DNA from: Brevundimonas vesicularis
Lineage (GTDB): Bacteria; Pseudomonadota; Alphaproteobacteria; Caulobacterales; Caulobacteraceae
DNA: 64,000 nucleotides
Direction: 5' to 3'
NCBI RefSeq assembly: GCF_027886425.1
Contig: NZ_CP115671.1
Location: 682,001 to 746,000 of the forward strand
Every line of letters begins with the position of its first letter. Position 1 is the stretch's first letter. Made by a program: the position numbers and the translations under genes. The notes under the pieces were generated by a model. That model saw nothing but the letters and a program-made list of their open reading frames with translations. It ran no database searches and had not been told where the DNA came from. Positions 15,321-23,320 of this stretch are shown here, one piece after another.

Positions 15321-16064
15321 TCAGTCGTAGCGCACGCCGCTGAGATAGAGCCCTGCCGAGGGGGCGACGGGGCCGCACCGCGCGCGGTCCTTCGCCTCCA
15401 GCGCGGCCTTGACGTCGTGGGCGCTCCAGCGACCCAGCCCCACCTCGACCAGGGTCCCGGCCATGGACCGGACCTGGCGGTGCAGGAAGCTGCGCGCCTG
15501 GAACACCAGATGCACCTCCTCGCCGAACCGGGACACGCGCGCCACGTCCAGCGACTTGACCGGCGATTTGGACTGACAGCCGACGTCGCGGAAGGTGGTG
15601 AAGTCGTGGTGGCCGACCAGCACCTGGGCCGCGTGGTGCATGGCCTCGGCGTCCAGGGTCTTCTTGACGTGCCAGACGCGGTCGCGCTCCAGCACGGGCT
15701 GGGGGCGGCGGTTCAGGATGCGGTACAGATAGCCCCGGCCAGTCGCCGAGAACCGTGCGTGCCAGTCAGGGTCAGGCGCATATTCGGCCGCCAGGACACA
15801 GACGTCCTGGCGCACCAGATGGGCGTTCATGGCGTTCTGCACGGTATCGACGGGCCAGTCGCGGTCCAGATCGACATGGATGACCTGGGCCGTCGCGTGG
15901 ACCCCGGTGTCGGTGCGGCCGGCGGCGGCGATGCGGATCCGCTCGCCGGAAAAGGCGTGGATCGCCGCCTCCAGCGCGCCCTGCACCGTCGGCTGGCCGT
16001 CCTGCGCCTGGAAGCCGTTGTAGGCCGTACCGTCGTACTCGATCGTCAGCTTATAGCGCGGCAT
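15321..16064 (-). CDS. truA: tRNA pseudouridine(38-40) synthase
   Basis: A 247-aa enzyme that isomerises U38-U40 in the anticodon arm. The catalytic Asp is Asp52 in AAGRTDTGVHATAQV. Other conserved segments are EYDGTAYNGFQAQ at the start, FSATGRGYLYRI, and the C-terminal SFLHRQVRSMAGTLVEVG. Its ATG overlaps the fmt stop (TGATG), so it is translated in series after fmt. It is the last gene of the def-fmt unit. Confidence 0.96.
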   Translation of the reverse strand: MPRYKLTIEYDGTAYNGFQAQDGQPTVQGALEAAIHAFSGERIRIAAAGRTDTGVHATAQVIHVDLDRDWPVDTVQNAMNAHLVRQDVCVLAAEYAPDPDWHARFSATGRGYLYRILNRRPQPVLERDRVWHVKKTLDAEAMHHAAQVLVGHHDFTTFRDVGCQSKSPVKSLDVARVSRFGEEVHLVFQARSFLHRQVRSMAGTLVEVGLGRWSAHDVKAALEAKDRARCGPVAPSAGLYLSGVRYD

Positions 16065-16987
16065 CAGCCGAGCACGCTCCCGGCCGCCACGTGAAAGCCG
16101 CGCAGCATCTCCTCGGCCGATTGCGCCGCCTTGCCTTCGCGCTGAACGCGGATCAGACCCACGGCGCCGTCGCCGCAGGCCACGGTCAGGGCGTCATCCA
16201 GCACGGTTCCAGGCGCGCCGGATCCGTCCGCCAGGCCCGACAGCAGCGCCTTGATCCGCACGGGGCCAGCCTCTGACGGGGCCTCGAACCAGGCGCCGGG
16301 GAAGGGCGAAAGGCCCCGGATGTGGGCGTCCACATCGGCGGCCGGGCGGGTCCAGTCGATCCGGGCCTCGGCCGGGGTGATCTTCTTGGCGTAGGTCGGC
16401 TCTCCAACCTGTTCCGAGGGGGTGACGCCGCCCCGGTCGATGGCGGCCAGCGCGCGGGGCCACAGGCCCGCGCCGACATGGGCCATCCGTTCGGACAGGC
16501 TGGCGGCCGTGTCGTCGGGCAGAATGTCCATCCGTTCGCTGAGCAGGATGGGGCCTTCGTCCAGACCCAGGCTCATCTGCATGATCTGGACGCCGGTCTG
16601 TTTGTCGCCGGCCATGATGGCGCGCTGGATCGGGGCGGCCCCGCGCCAGCGCGGCAGCAGGGAGCCATGCAGGTTCAGACAGCCCAGGCGTGGCGCCTCC
16701 AGCACCTCGGTCTTCAGGATCTGGCCATAGGCGACGACGCAGGCCGCATCCAGATCCAGACTTCTGAAGGTATCGATCGCCTCGGCGTCCTTCATGGATT
16801 CGGGCGTGAAGACGGGCAGCCCCATGGTCTCGGCGAAGGCGTGGACGGGCGACGGAGTCAGCTTCTGGCCCCGGCCCTTTGGGCGTGGCGGCTGCGAATA
16901 GACGGCCACGATCTCGTGACCCGAGGCGATCAGCTCGGCCAGGGACGGCACGGCGAAGTCGGGAGTTCCCATAAAGGCAAGGCGCAT
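16064..16987 (-). CDS. fmt: Methionyl-tRNA formyltransferase
   Basis: A 307-aa enzyme that formylates Met-tRNAi using 10-formyl-THF. The MRLAFMGTPDFAVPSL start, the SLLPRWRGAAPIQRAIMAGD catalytic segment (Asn/His/Asp of the GART fold) and the C-terminal OB-like tRNA-binding domain are all visible. The ATG at 16987 is preferred over a GTG two codons earlier because the AAAGG site is then spaced correctly. It follows the 92-aa membrane protein gene by 27 bp and overlaps truA by one base. Def, encoded upstream, removes the formyl group it adds. Confidence 0.96.
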   Translation of the reverse strand: MRLAFMGTPDFAVPSLAELIASGHEIVAVYSQPPRPKGRGQKLTPSPVHAFAETMGLPVFTPESMKDAEAIDTFRSLDLDAACVVAYGQILKTEVLEAPRLGCLNLHGSLLPRWRGAAPIQRAIMAGDKQTGVQIMQMSLGLDEGPILLSERMDILPDDTAASLSERMAHVGAGLWPRALAAIDRGGVTPSEQVGEPTYAKKITPAEARIDWTRPAADVDAHIRGLSPFPGAWFEAPSEAGPVRIKALLSGLADGSGAPGTVLDDALTVACGDGAVGLIRVQREGKAAQSAEEMLRGFHVAAGSVLG

Positions 16988-17014
16988 GGGCACGCCTTTA
17001 GAACTTTAGGCGGC

Positions 17015-17293
17015 TTACTGCCAGCGGGTGAAGACGCCGCCGCCCTCGTCCCATTCGCCGCCCGCGTCCAGGGCGTCGTCGAAATCGAGCAGGCGGTCCA
17101 GCAGAAGGCCCGCCAACACGCCCAGCAAGGCCACGCCGGCCAGGGTGGCGACGCCGGCGACGCCGACCTTCTGACTGCGCGTCAGGCGACGACGGCCAGA
17201 GGCGTCGATGATCAGCGAACGGCCGCGCGGGATGGACGGGGCGATCCGGCGCGCAGCGCGTTCGATACGTTCGGGGCGGACGATCTTGGTCAT
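17015..17293 (-). CDS. Small single-span membrane protein between def and fmt
   Basis: A 92-aa unknown. The first ~40 residues are strongly basic (MTKIVRPERIERAARRIAP), one transmembrane helix follows (VGVAGVATLAGVALLGVLAGLLL, here cited as residues ~44-66), and the tail is acidic (DFDDALDAGGEWDEGG). The positive-inside rule puts the N-terminus in the cytoplasm. Its ATG overlaps the def stop (TGATG), so it is translationally coupled to def. Basic N-terminus and operon position hint at a ribosome- or membrane-linked role, but this is speculation. Confidence 0.7.
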   Translation of the reverse strand: MTKIVRPERIERAARRIAPSIPRGRSLIIDASGRRRLTRSQKVGVAGVATLAGVALLGVLAGLLLDRLLDFDDALDAGGEWDEGGGVFTRWQ

Positions 17294-17868
17294 CAGGCGG
17301 CGATCCTGTCGCGGGCGGCCTTCTTGACCTTGGTCACGGCGCGGTCCCGCTTGAGACGCGACAGATGGTCGATGAAAAGCACGCCGTTAAGGTGGTCCAT
17401 CTCGTGCTGGATGCAGACGGCGTAGAGACCCTCAGCCTCTTCCTCCACCGACTGACCGTCACGGTTCAGATAGCGAATGCGGACGCGGGCCGGGCGTTCC
17501 ACCTTGTCGAAATACTCAGGGATCGACAGGCAGCCTTCCTCGTAGGTGTAGAGCTCGTCCGAGGTCCACAGGATTTCCGGGTTGGCGAAGAAACGCGGAT
17601 TCTTGCGCGCCTCGGCGTTCTCGGCCGCCTCTTCCTCGGTCTCGCAGACCACGCCGTCCTTGTCGCCCAGATCCATGACGATGACCCGGTCCAGTGCGCC
17701 GATCTGAACGGCGGCCAGGCCGATGCCCGGCGCGTCGTACATCGTCTCCAGCATATCATCCATCAGGGCGCGGACGGCGTCGTCCACGGCCGCGACGGGC
17801 TTGGACACCTGCTTCAGGATCGCCAAGTCGGCGGCGTTGTCGATGGTGAGGATGCGTCGAATGGCCAT
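17293..17868 (-). CDS. def: Peptide deformylase
   Basis: A 191-aa metalloenzyme that removes the N-formyl group from nascent proteins. All three motifs are present: GIGLAAVQIG, EEGCLSIPEYF (metal-ligand Cys) and QHEMDHLNG (two His ligands and catalytic Glu). An acidic insert (CETEEEAAENAEARKNP) between motifs 1 and 2 makes it longer than E. coli Def (~169 aa). It is the first gene of the def / 92-aa / fmt / truA unit. Confidence 0.96.
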   Translation of the reverse strand: MAIRRILTIDNAADLAILKQVSKPVAAVDDAVRALMDDMLETMYDAPGIGLAAVQIGALDRVIVMDLGDKDGVVCETEEEAAENAEARKNPRFFANPEILWTSDELYTYEEGCLSIPEYFDKVERPARVRIRYLNRDGQSVEEEAEGLYAVCIQHEMDHLNGVLFIDHLSRLKRDRAVTKVKKAARDRIAA

Positions 17869-17925
17869 GGCCGGGACGTAGGCCCGCCCCGGCGCAAGGT
17901 CAAGATTTGCGCCTCTTGCCGCGCT

Positions 17926-18327
17926 TTACGCCTTGCCGGGCAGAGCGCGGGGTTTGCGGTTTTCGTCGATGGCCACATAGGTGAAGACGCCCTGGGTCAC
18001 GCGTACCGAAGCGGCCTGGGGCTGTCCCCGCGCCCGCTTCCACGCCTCGACCTGGACGCGGATGGAGGTGCGGCCCGAGCCGATGACGTGGGCGTAGATG
18101 CTGACCTCGTCGCCGACCGAGACCGGCTGGTGAAAGACCATGCCGTCCAGCGCCACGGTGGCGCAGCGACCGCAGGCCAGTTCGAACGCCGGGGTCGCGC
18201 CCGCAAGGTCCATCTGCGCCAGCAGCCAGCCGCCGAAGATGTCGCCCTCGGGGTTGGTGTCGGCGGGCATGGCGATGATGCGACCGACGGGCTGATCTTC
18301 GGGCGGATATTCGGGGGCGTCGGACAT
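17926..18327 (-). CDS. Acyl-CoA thioesterase (YciA-like, hot-dog fold)
   Basis: A 133-aa hot-dog thioesterase that hydrolyses acyl-CoA. The motif ADTNPEGDIFGGWLLAQMDLAGA carries the catalytic Asp/Asn region of the YciA/BACH group, and VALDGMVFHQPVSVGDEVSIYA is the second conserved block. It lies 57 bp upstream of def on the same strand; whether they are co-transcribed is unclear. Substrate chain length cannot be told from sequence. Confidence 0.88.
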   Translation of the reverse strand: MSDAPEYPPEDQPVGRIIAMPADTNPEGDIFGGWLLAQMDLAGATPAFELACGRCATVALDGMVFHQPVSVGDEVSIYAHVIGSGRTSIRVQVEAWKRARGQPQAASVRVTQGVFTYVAIDENRKPRALPGKA

Positions 18328-18360
18328 AGGAGGAGCCTGCTGTTCGGGGAGGCGGGCTCT

Positions 18361-18939
18361 CTAGCGCGGCCTTGACGGCTTGTCGCCCTTCAGCGCCTTG
18401 GGACGTGGGGCCTGTGGCGCCGACAGGGTAAGGCGAGACGTGCGAAAAGCCTGCGCATCGCGCAAGGCTCGCCAGGCGGCGCCTAGTTCCATGGCGGTCA
18501 GCAGATGATCCTGGGTCAGCACGGCGCGTCGAGACGCCCGCAAGCTCGCGACGTCGGCCATTAGACGCGCGGCGGCCTGCACATCCTCGCGGTCCGACCG
18601 CGCGCCCAAATCTTCCAGCCGGGCGAAGCGCCATCCCTGTTCGGGCGGATAGCGCAGGGCCAAGGCGAAGCGTTCGGACGGCTCGATCTGGCGGGCCAAG
18701 AAAATCCAGTCCCCCGTGTCGGGATCGCGACGATAGTGGCCCGGCTGGGTGGGCAGGCCGGCCTGGGCGTAGATTTCCAGCGCCCCGGCTTCGATTTCAG
18801 CCAAGGCCAGGCTCAAGGCGTCGGATTGCTCCTGCGCAAGATCGGTCCGGCGATCGAACGGGTCGATCGTGTTCTCGGCGGGCGCAGCCGGTGACTTGTG
18901 CGAAAACAGTCCCGAAAGCAGCGCCCGCCGTCTGGCCAT
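18361..18939 (-). CDS. Hypothetical protein
   Basis: A 192-aa protein I do not recognise. The N-terminus is basic and serine-rich (MARRRALLSGLFSHKSPAAP). The centre is helical and acidic, and the C-terminus is basic and Pro-rich (PQAPRPKALKGDKPSRPR). It has no signal peptide or clear membrane helix. It lies 4 bp after the stop of the polysaccharide-export gene on the same strand, so it is probably in that transcript, and 33 bp before the thioesterase gene. Codon and GC pattern are normal for the window. Confidence 0.6.
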   Translation of the reverse strand: MARRRALLSGLFSHKSPAAPAENTIDPFDRRTDLAQEQSDALSLALAEIEAGALEIYAQAGLPTQPGHYRRDPDTGDWIFLARQIEPSERFALALRYPPEQGWRFARLEDLGARSDREDVQAAARLMADVASLRASRRAVLTQDHLLTAMELGAAWRALRDAQAFRTSRLTLSAPQAPRPKALKGDKPSRPR

Positions 18940-18943
18940 GACG

Positions 18944-20080
18944 TCAGTCGACGTTAATCGCGCTGGTCACCGACACATCATAGATAACGCGCGTCACCGT
19001 CTGAACAAACTCGAAGAACTTGCGCGCTTCGGCGGCGCCTGCCAGCGGCACATAGATTACGTCTTCGGGCATGACCTGCATATTGGTGGCGGCGAAAACG
19101 TTGGCTGCGTCATTGAAGTTCAGTTCATAGACGACTGGCACGCCGCGCGGCGTCGCTGGCTGGCGAATACCCAAGGCTTCGGCCACCTCTGGCCGTTCGA
19201 AGCGGAAGATCAGGACGCGGCGGGCATTGGCCGTGGCAGTGTTAAGGCCGCCGACCTTCGACATGGCGCCGGTCAGCGTCATGGGACCGGCCGGCATATC
19301 GACTTGTGCTACAGCATTGAGGGCGCCGAACGTTGAGAAGCGGCGTGGTTTGTAGATTACGTTGACGATATCACCGCGCTGTAGCTGAACGTTCTCTCCG
19401 AACTGTGTCGTGACAGCCGTCAGAGGTGCCGAGTAGGTTTTACTACCTCGTTGAACATTGATGATGAGATCGTCCGTAGCGCGCGCGGATCCGCCAGCCG
19501 CCGCCACAACATCCAAAACGCGATTGCTTTCGACGCCCAGCGGTACGCGCCCCGGCCGAACAACGTCTCCAAGGACATTCACCGTGTTTGACGCGTTGCC
19601 CGATATGGTCACGAGCACTTGAGGGTTGGCGACCTTGCCTCGGAGGGCCCGGCGGATTGCCTCCGCCGCTTGGGGCGGCGTTAAGCCTTGGACGCGAACT
19701 GATCCTGCGTAGGGAACTGAAATCGAACCGCTGCGATCAACCGATGCGGGCGGCAGTGCTTGAGCCCCACCCCCTATTTGTGTCCCGCCGAACAACGAGC
19801 CTGATGGATCGTAGATCGAAATGGCTAAAGTGTCGCCTTCGCCAATTATATCTGCGGGCTGGTCGCTTGAGCCGGTGGCAAGAGTGCCCAAAAATTGCGG
19901 CGGGATCTGTTTGATCCGCTCAGTAACCTCATACGTCAGGGGCACAAGGGCGTAGCTGCCAAGAGCGGTAGCGGTCGTCGCGCCGGCATTGACTGAGGCG
20001 CCCGAAGGTCCGTCGCGCGGCAAGGTGGAACAGCCGCCTAAGATGGCGACGATGGCAAGCGGCAGGATGGTGCGCGTCAT
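18944..20080 (-). CDS. Polysaccharide export outer-membrane lipoprotein (Wza/KpsD-type)
   Basis: A 378-aa lipoprotein of the polysaccharide biosynthesis/export family. The lipobox LGGC is at residues 14-17. The Poly_export domain follows (YDPSGSLFGGTQ ... GSISVPYAGSVRVQGLTPPQAAEAIRRAL, near 100-175), then two SLBB-type beta-grasp repeats (NVLGDVVRPGRVPL; TLTGAMSKVGGLN). It would form the outer-membrane channel for capsule or exopolysaccharide. By eye it is less GC-rich than its neighbours, which may mark transfer. A glycosyltransferase and KpsF lie upstream; no inner-membrane exporter is in the window. Confidence 0.9.
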   Translation of the reverse strand: MTRTILPLAIVAILGGCSTLPRDGPSGASVNAGATTATALGSYALVPLTYEVTERIKQIPPQFLGTLATGSSDQPADIIGEGDTLAISIYDPSGSLFGGTQIGGGAQALPPASVDRSGSISVPYAGSVRVQGLTPPQAAEAIRRALRGKVANPQVLVTISGNASNTVNVLGDVVRPGRVPLGVESNRVLDVVAAAGGSARATDDLIINVQRGSKTYSAPLTAVTTQFGENVQLQRGDIVNVIYKPRRFSTFGALNAVAQVDMPAGPMTLTGAMSKVGGLNTATANARRVLIFRFERPEVAEALGIRQPATPRGVPVVYELNFNDAANVFAATNMQVMPEDVIYVPLAGAAEARKFFEFVQTVTRVIYDVSVTSAINVD

Positions 20081-20140
20081 AAAGCTGGTTAGCCCTTGTT
20101 CGCAGATTGATTACAAGCCTTTGAGCGCGCTCGCCAGAGG

Positions 20141-21394
20141 CTAGGCGTGTTCAAGGCCGATGACGTCGGCGACGATGCGGAAATGCTCCGACCAGGACGG
20201 CGCCTGGTAGGAAGGCGGCGTTGGCGAAGGCGCAATCGTCGCGCGTTTGATGGCGGCCAGCCAGCCAAGTCCGTCGAGCGGATCGATCAATTCGGCGTTC
20301 GACGTCAACTCGCGGTGCGGCGGAATGTCGGAGGCGATCAGCGACAAACCCATGGCGCAGGCCTCTACGGCGGGAAGGTCGAACCCTTCGACGGAGGAGG
20401 GGGCGAGTACGGCGCGAGCCCCGCGCATCAGCCTGGCCAAGACAGCATCGGACAGATTCGCCGCCTGATGAACGACCCCTTGCAGATTGGGCGAGCGCTG
20501 CAGGTGATCCAGCACCGCCTCGTTCTCCCAGCCGTAGCGACCAACAAGCACCAGGGACGGCGTCTGATCGCCCATCCGTTCTTCCAGGCGTCGCCAAAGG
20601 GTCAAGAGCAAGGCCAGATTCTTGCGCGCCTCGATCGTGCCGACGTGGACGAAATAGGGGCGCGGCGCCTGAATCGCGTTGCCGGCTACGAAGGCCGGCT
20701 CCAACCCGAGGTGGGCGACGTGGACCGGCGGCAGAGGCAGGCCCTCGCGCTCGGCGAAGGCTCGGAGTTCATCGCCCGTATAGGCGGAGTTGACGATGAT
20801 CTGGCTGGCCAGACGCAGGGTGTTTGAGACCCGTGCATAGTGTTTGTCGCCGTCGCCGGGGCGGCAGAATTCAGGGTGGGTGAGCGGAATCAGATCGTGC
20901 AGCAGGACGACGCGCTCGATCCCGGCAGCCTTCAGATCTTCAAGGGCCGTCGGCTCATGCAGGGTAGTGTGGCCAACGGTAAGATACGTATCCGCCGCCG
21001 GCAGCGGTGCGACATGACGAGAGCGAAAGAACTGTTTGAAAACCCGCGTCTTGTCGGCGGGCTTCTCCTTCTCGGGAGGGGGCACCGGGCACAGCACCGA
21101 GGCGGCTGGCCGTCGTTCCGCCGTCAGGGCTGCGAGCAGCCGCTGTTCGTGCGCCAGATCAGCCGCCGTGCTGGCGGCGCCGTTCCACTTGGCGCGCAGA
21201 TCGGCCACGAACCGCCGGAACCAGCCGATCTCGACGGCGACCAACCGGTTCTTGCGGCCACGCACCGGGATGGTCGTGACATCGGGCGAGGCGAGCAGCC
21301 ATTCGGCATAGGCCAGACACACCCGGTCCACGCCCGTCGGCGCCGACCGTTCGGCCCGGCTCATCAGCCGGCTGGCGTCGTAGAGAATGCGCAT
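20141..21394 (-). CDS. Glycosyltransferase family 1 (GT-B)
   Basis: A 417-aa GT-B glycosyltransferase of the GT4 type. The N-terminal half contains RVVLLHDLIPLTHPEFC, typical of mannosyltransferase-like members. The C-terminal donor-binding half contains YFVHVGTIEARKNLALLL and then APSSVEGFDLPAVEACAMGLSLIASDIPPHRE, with the EX7E motif. No membrane segment is seen. Its ATG follows the kpsF stop by 1 bp, and the export lipoprotein gene lies 60 bp downstream, so it probably works on a capsular or surface polysaccharide. Sugar donor and acceptor are unknown. Confidence 0.88.
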   Translation of the reverse strand: MRILYDASRLMSRAERSAPTGVDRVCLAYAEWLLASPDVTTIPVRGRKNRLVAVEIGWFRRFVADLRAKWNGAASTAADLAHEQRLLAALTAERRPAASVLCPVPPPEKEKPADKTRVFKQFFRSRHVAPLPAADTYLTVGHTTLHEPTALEDLKAAGIERVVLLHDLIPLTHPEFCRPGDGDKHYARVSNTLRLASQIIVNSAYTGDELRAFAEREGLPLPPVHVAHLGLEPAFVAGNAIQAPRPYFVHVGTIEARKNLALLLTLWRRLEERMGDQTPSLVLVGRYGWENEAVLDHLQRSPNLQGVVHQAANLSDAVLARLMRGARAVLAPSSVEGFDLPAVEACAMGLSLIASDIPPHRELTSNAELIDPLDGLGWLAAIKRATIAPSPTPPSYQAPSWSEHFRIVADVIGLEHA

Positions 21395-21395
21395 C

Positions 21396-22388
21396 CTAGG
21401 CGACGTAGCCGGCCTGCATCAGTTCGGCGATATGGACAATGGCCGTAGGCTTGCCGTCCTCGACCACGAACAAATTGGCGATCTTGTTGACGGTCAACAG
21501 ATCGACGACATCGCTCATACGCGCGTCCGGATCGACGGTGATGGGATTGGAGCTCATGATGTCAGCCGCCTTACAATGTGTTGTCTCATGCTGAAATGCG
21601 CGGCGAATATCCCCATCGGTCACGATGCCAACGAGCGCGCCATCTGTATCGAGCACGGCCACCGCGCCTTTTCTGCCCTCGGTGATCGCCGAGACGACAT
21701 TGCTGAAGCTGGCGTCTTGAGGCACGCTGGCGGGCGCTGCGGCGTTATCGCCCATCCATTCGCGCACGCTTTGCAAGCTCATGCCCAGGGCGCCGCCGGG
21801 GTGGTGCAGGCCGAAGTCCATGGCCGTAAACTCGCGGCGATCCATCAGCACCATGGCCAAGGCATCGCCCAGAGCCAGGGTCATCAGGGTCGAGGTGGTG
21901 GGCGCCAAGCCGTTGGGGCAGGCCTCGGCCACCTTCGGCATGGTCAGGCAGACAGCCGCGTTTCGGCCGAGGAAGCTAGCCGGCCGCTGCGTGATGGCGA
22001 TCACGGGAATGCCGTTGCGCTGGCAATAGATCAGCGGATCGCGCAGCTCGCGGCTCTCGCCCGAGTTGGAGATGGCCAGCACCGTCACGTCGGGACGCAG
22101 CATCCCCAGGTCTCCGTGGCTCATCTCGGCGGGGTGAACAAAGAAGGCGTTGGTGCCGGTCGAGGCCAGTGTGGCGGCGATCTTGCCGCCGATATGGCCC
22201 GACTTGCCCATGCCAGTGACGACGACATAGCCCGGCCGGCTCATGATGACATCGACAGCGCGGGCCATCGACACGTCGATCGAGCGTTCCAGCGCCTCCA
22301 GCGCTTCAATGTTCAGCCGCACGACTTCACGGGCGCGGTCGGTCATTACGGCGATGTCGTCGGGGGTCGAGTGAGCGATCTCGGTCAT
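21396..22388 (-). CDS. kpsF: Arabinose-5-phosphate isomerase (KpsF/KdsD)
   Basis: A 330-aa enzyme interconverting ribulose-5-P and arabinose-5-P, the first step to Kdo. An N-terminal SIS domain (VVTGMGKSGHIGGKIAATLASTG; NSGESREL) is followed by two CBS domains (around residues 205-260 and 275-330) that often regulate the enzyme. The catalytic His/Glu region (GDALAMVLMDRREF) is present. It is transcribed with the glycosyltransferase and export lipoprotein, so it could supply Kdo to a capsule rather than, or besides, lipopolysaccharide. Confidence 0.92.
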   Translation of the reverse strand: MTEIAHSTPDDIAVMTDRAREVVRLNIEALEALERSIDVSMARAVDVIMSRPGYVVVTGMGKSGHIGGKIAATLASTGTNAFFVHPAEMSHGDLGMLRPDVTVLAISNSGESRELRDPLIYCQRNGIPVIAITQRPASFLGRNAAVCLTMPKVAEACPNGLAPTTSTLMTLALGDALAMVLMDRREFTAMDFGLHHPGGALGMSLQSVREWMGDNAAAPASVPQDASFSNVVSAITEGRKGAVAVLDTDGALVGIVTDGDIRRAFQHETTHCKAADIMSSNPITVDPDARMSDVVDLLTVNKIANLFVVEDGKPTAIVHIAELMQAGYVA

Positions 22389-22557
22389 AGTGTTCTGGCC
22401 CGCAGCCGGGCTCTCCTTCTTTGACGAGCGCGATCCGCCATGAGGGCGTTTCGCAAGCCGCCTCCTTTTCAGACGACTTTGTCGGTTTCAGGTCAACCTT
22501 TACCGCTCTCGCGCGTTACTCCGACCGGGGAACTAAAACAATGAGTTTGATCGTAAA

Positions 22558-23316
22558 ATGCCGTCTCATGCCGGAGCCGCCTCGCTATTGCTCCCGACGC
22601 CGCCCGTCGTCGCCGACGGGATCGCCCTATTCTTGGACATGGACGGCGTGCTGGCGCCGATGGCCCCGACGCCCGACGCCGTCGTGCCGACCGCGCGTCG
22701 TACGGCGGCGCTGAAGGCTATTGAGGCGCGACTGGCGGGCCGCGTCGCCATCGTCAGCGGCCGCACCATCGCCGAGATTGACCGCATTTCCGATCATGCA
22801 CTGGTCTCGGGCTCGGGTGTGCATGGCCTGGAGCGGCGGCTGAAGGACGGCTCCATTGAACGCAAGACGCCCGACGCCGGCGTCGCCCAGGCGCTGGATG
22901 CGTTCGAGGAGTTCGCCGCCGATCGCCCCGGCGTGATCGTCGAGGACAAAGGCGTCTCGGTCGGTCTGCACTATCGTCAGGCGCCGGATGAGGCCGGCGC
23001 CGCAAAGGGGCTGGCGGCCGAGCTTCAGGCCGAGACGGGACTGACGCTTCAACCCGGACATATGGTGTTGGAGCTGAAAACGCCCGGCGCCGACAAGGGC
23101 ACGGCCGTCACGGCCTTCATGCAGGAGGTGCCGTTCAAGGGCGCCGTCCCGGTCATGCTGGGCGACGATTTGACCGACGAATACGGGTTCGAGGCTGCGG
23201 CGGCGCTGGGCGGATACGGCGTGCTGGTCGGTCCCGAGCGCGAAACGGCGGCCCGATACCGCCTGGACGATGTGGACGCCGTGCTCACCTGGCTTGAAGC
23301 CGTAGCGAAGGCCTGA
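22558..23316 (+). CDS. otsB: Trehalose-6-phosphate phosphatase
   Basis: A 252-aa HAD-family phosphatase that converts trehalose-6-P to trehalose. HAD motif I is DMDGVLAPM (nucleophile Asp), motif II is IVSGR, and motifs III/IV are MLGDDLTDEYGF. It opens the cluster otsB / GH15 / otsA; the GH15 gene begins 5 bp after its stop. No Shine-Dalgarno precedes the ATG at 22558 (AAAATG), which hints at leaderless or weak translation. Trehalose is a compatible solute and stress protectant. Confidence 0.94.
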   Translation: MPSHAGAASLLLPTPPVVADGIALFLDMDGVLAPMAPTPDAVVPTARRTAALKAIEARLAGRVAIVSGRTIAEIDRISDHALVSGSGVHGLERRLKDGSIERKTPDAGVAQALDAFEEFAADRPGVIVEDKGVSVGLHYRQAPDEAGAAKGLAAELQAETGLTLQPGHMVLELKTPGADKGTAVTAFMQEVPFKGAVPVMLGDDLTDEYGFEAAAALGGYGVLVGPERETAARYRLDDVDAVLTWLEAVAKA

Positions 23317-23320
23317 ACCG

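Noticed and set aside
22529..22560. GGAAC upstream of otsB resembling an EcfG promoter
   Set aside because: Only CGTA at 18 nt spacing follows, and the -10 would nearly touch the ATG; it fails the spacing and sequence seen at the three exact sites.
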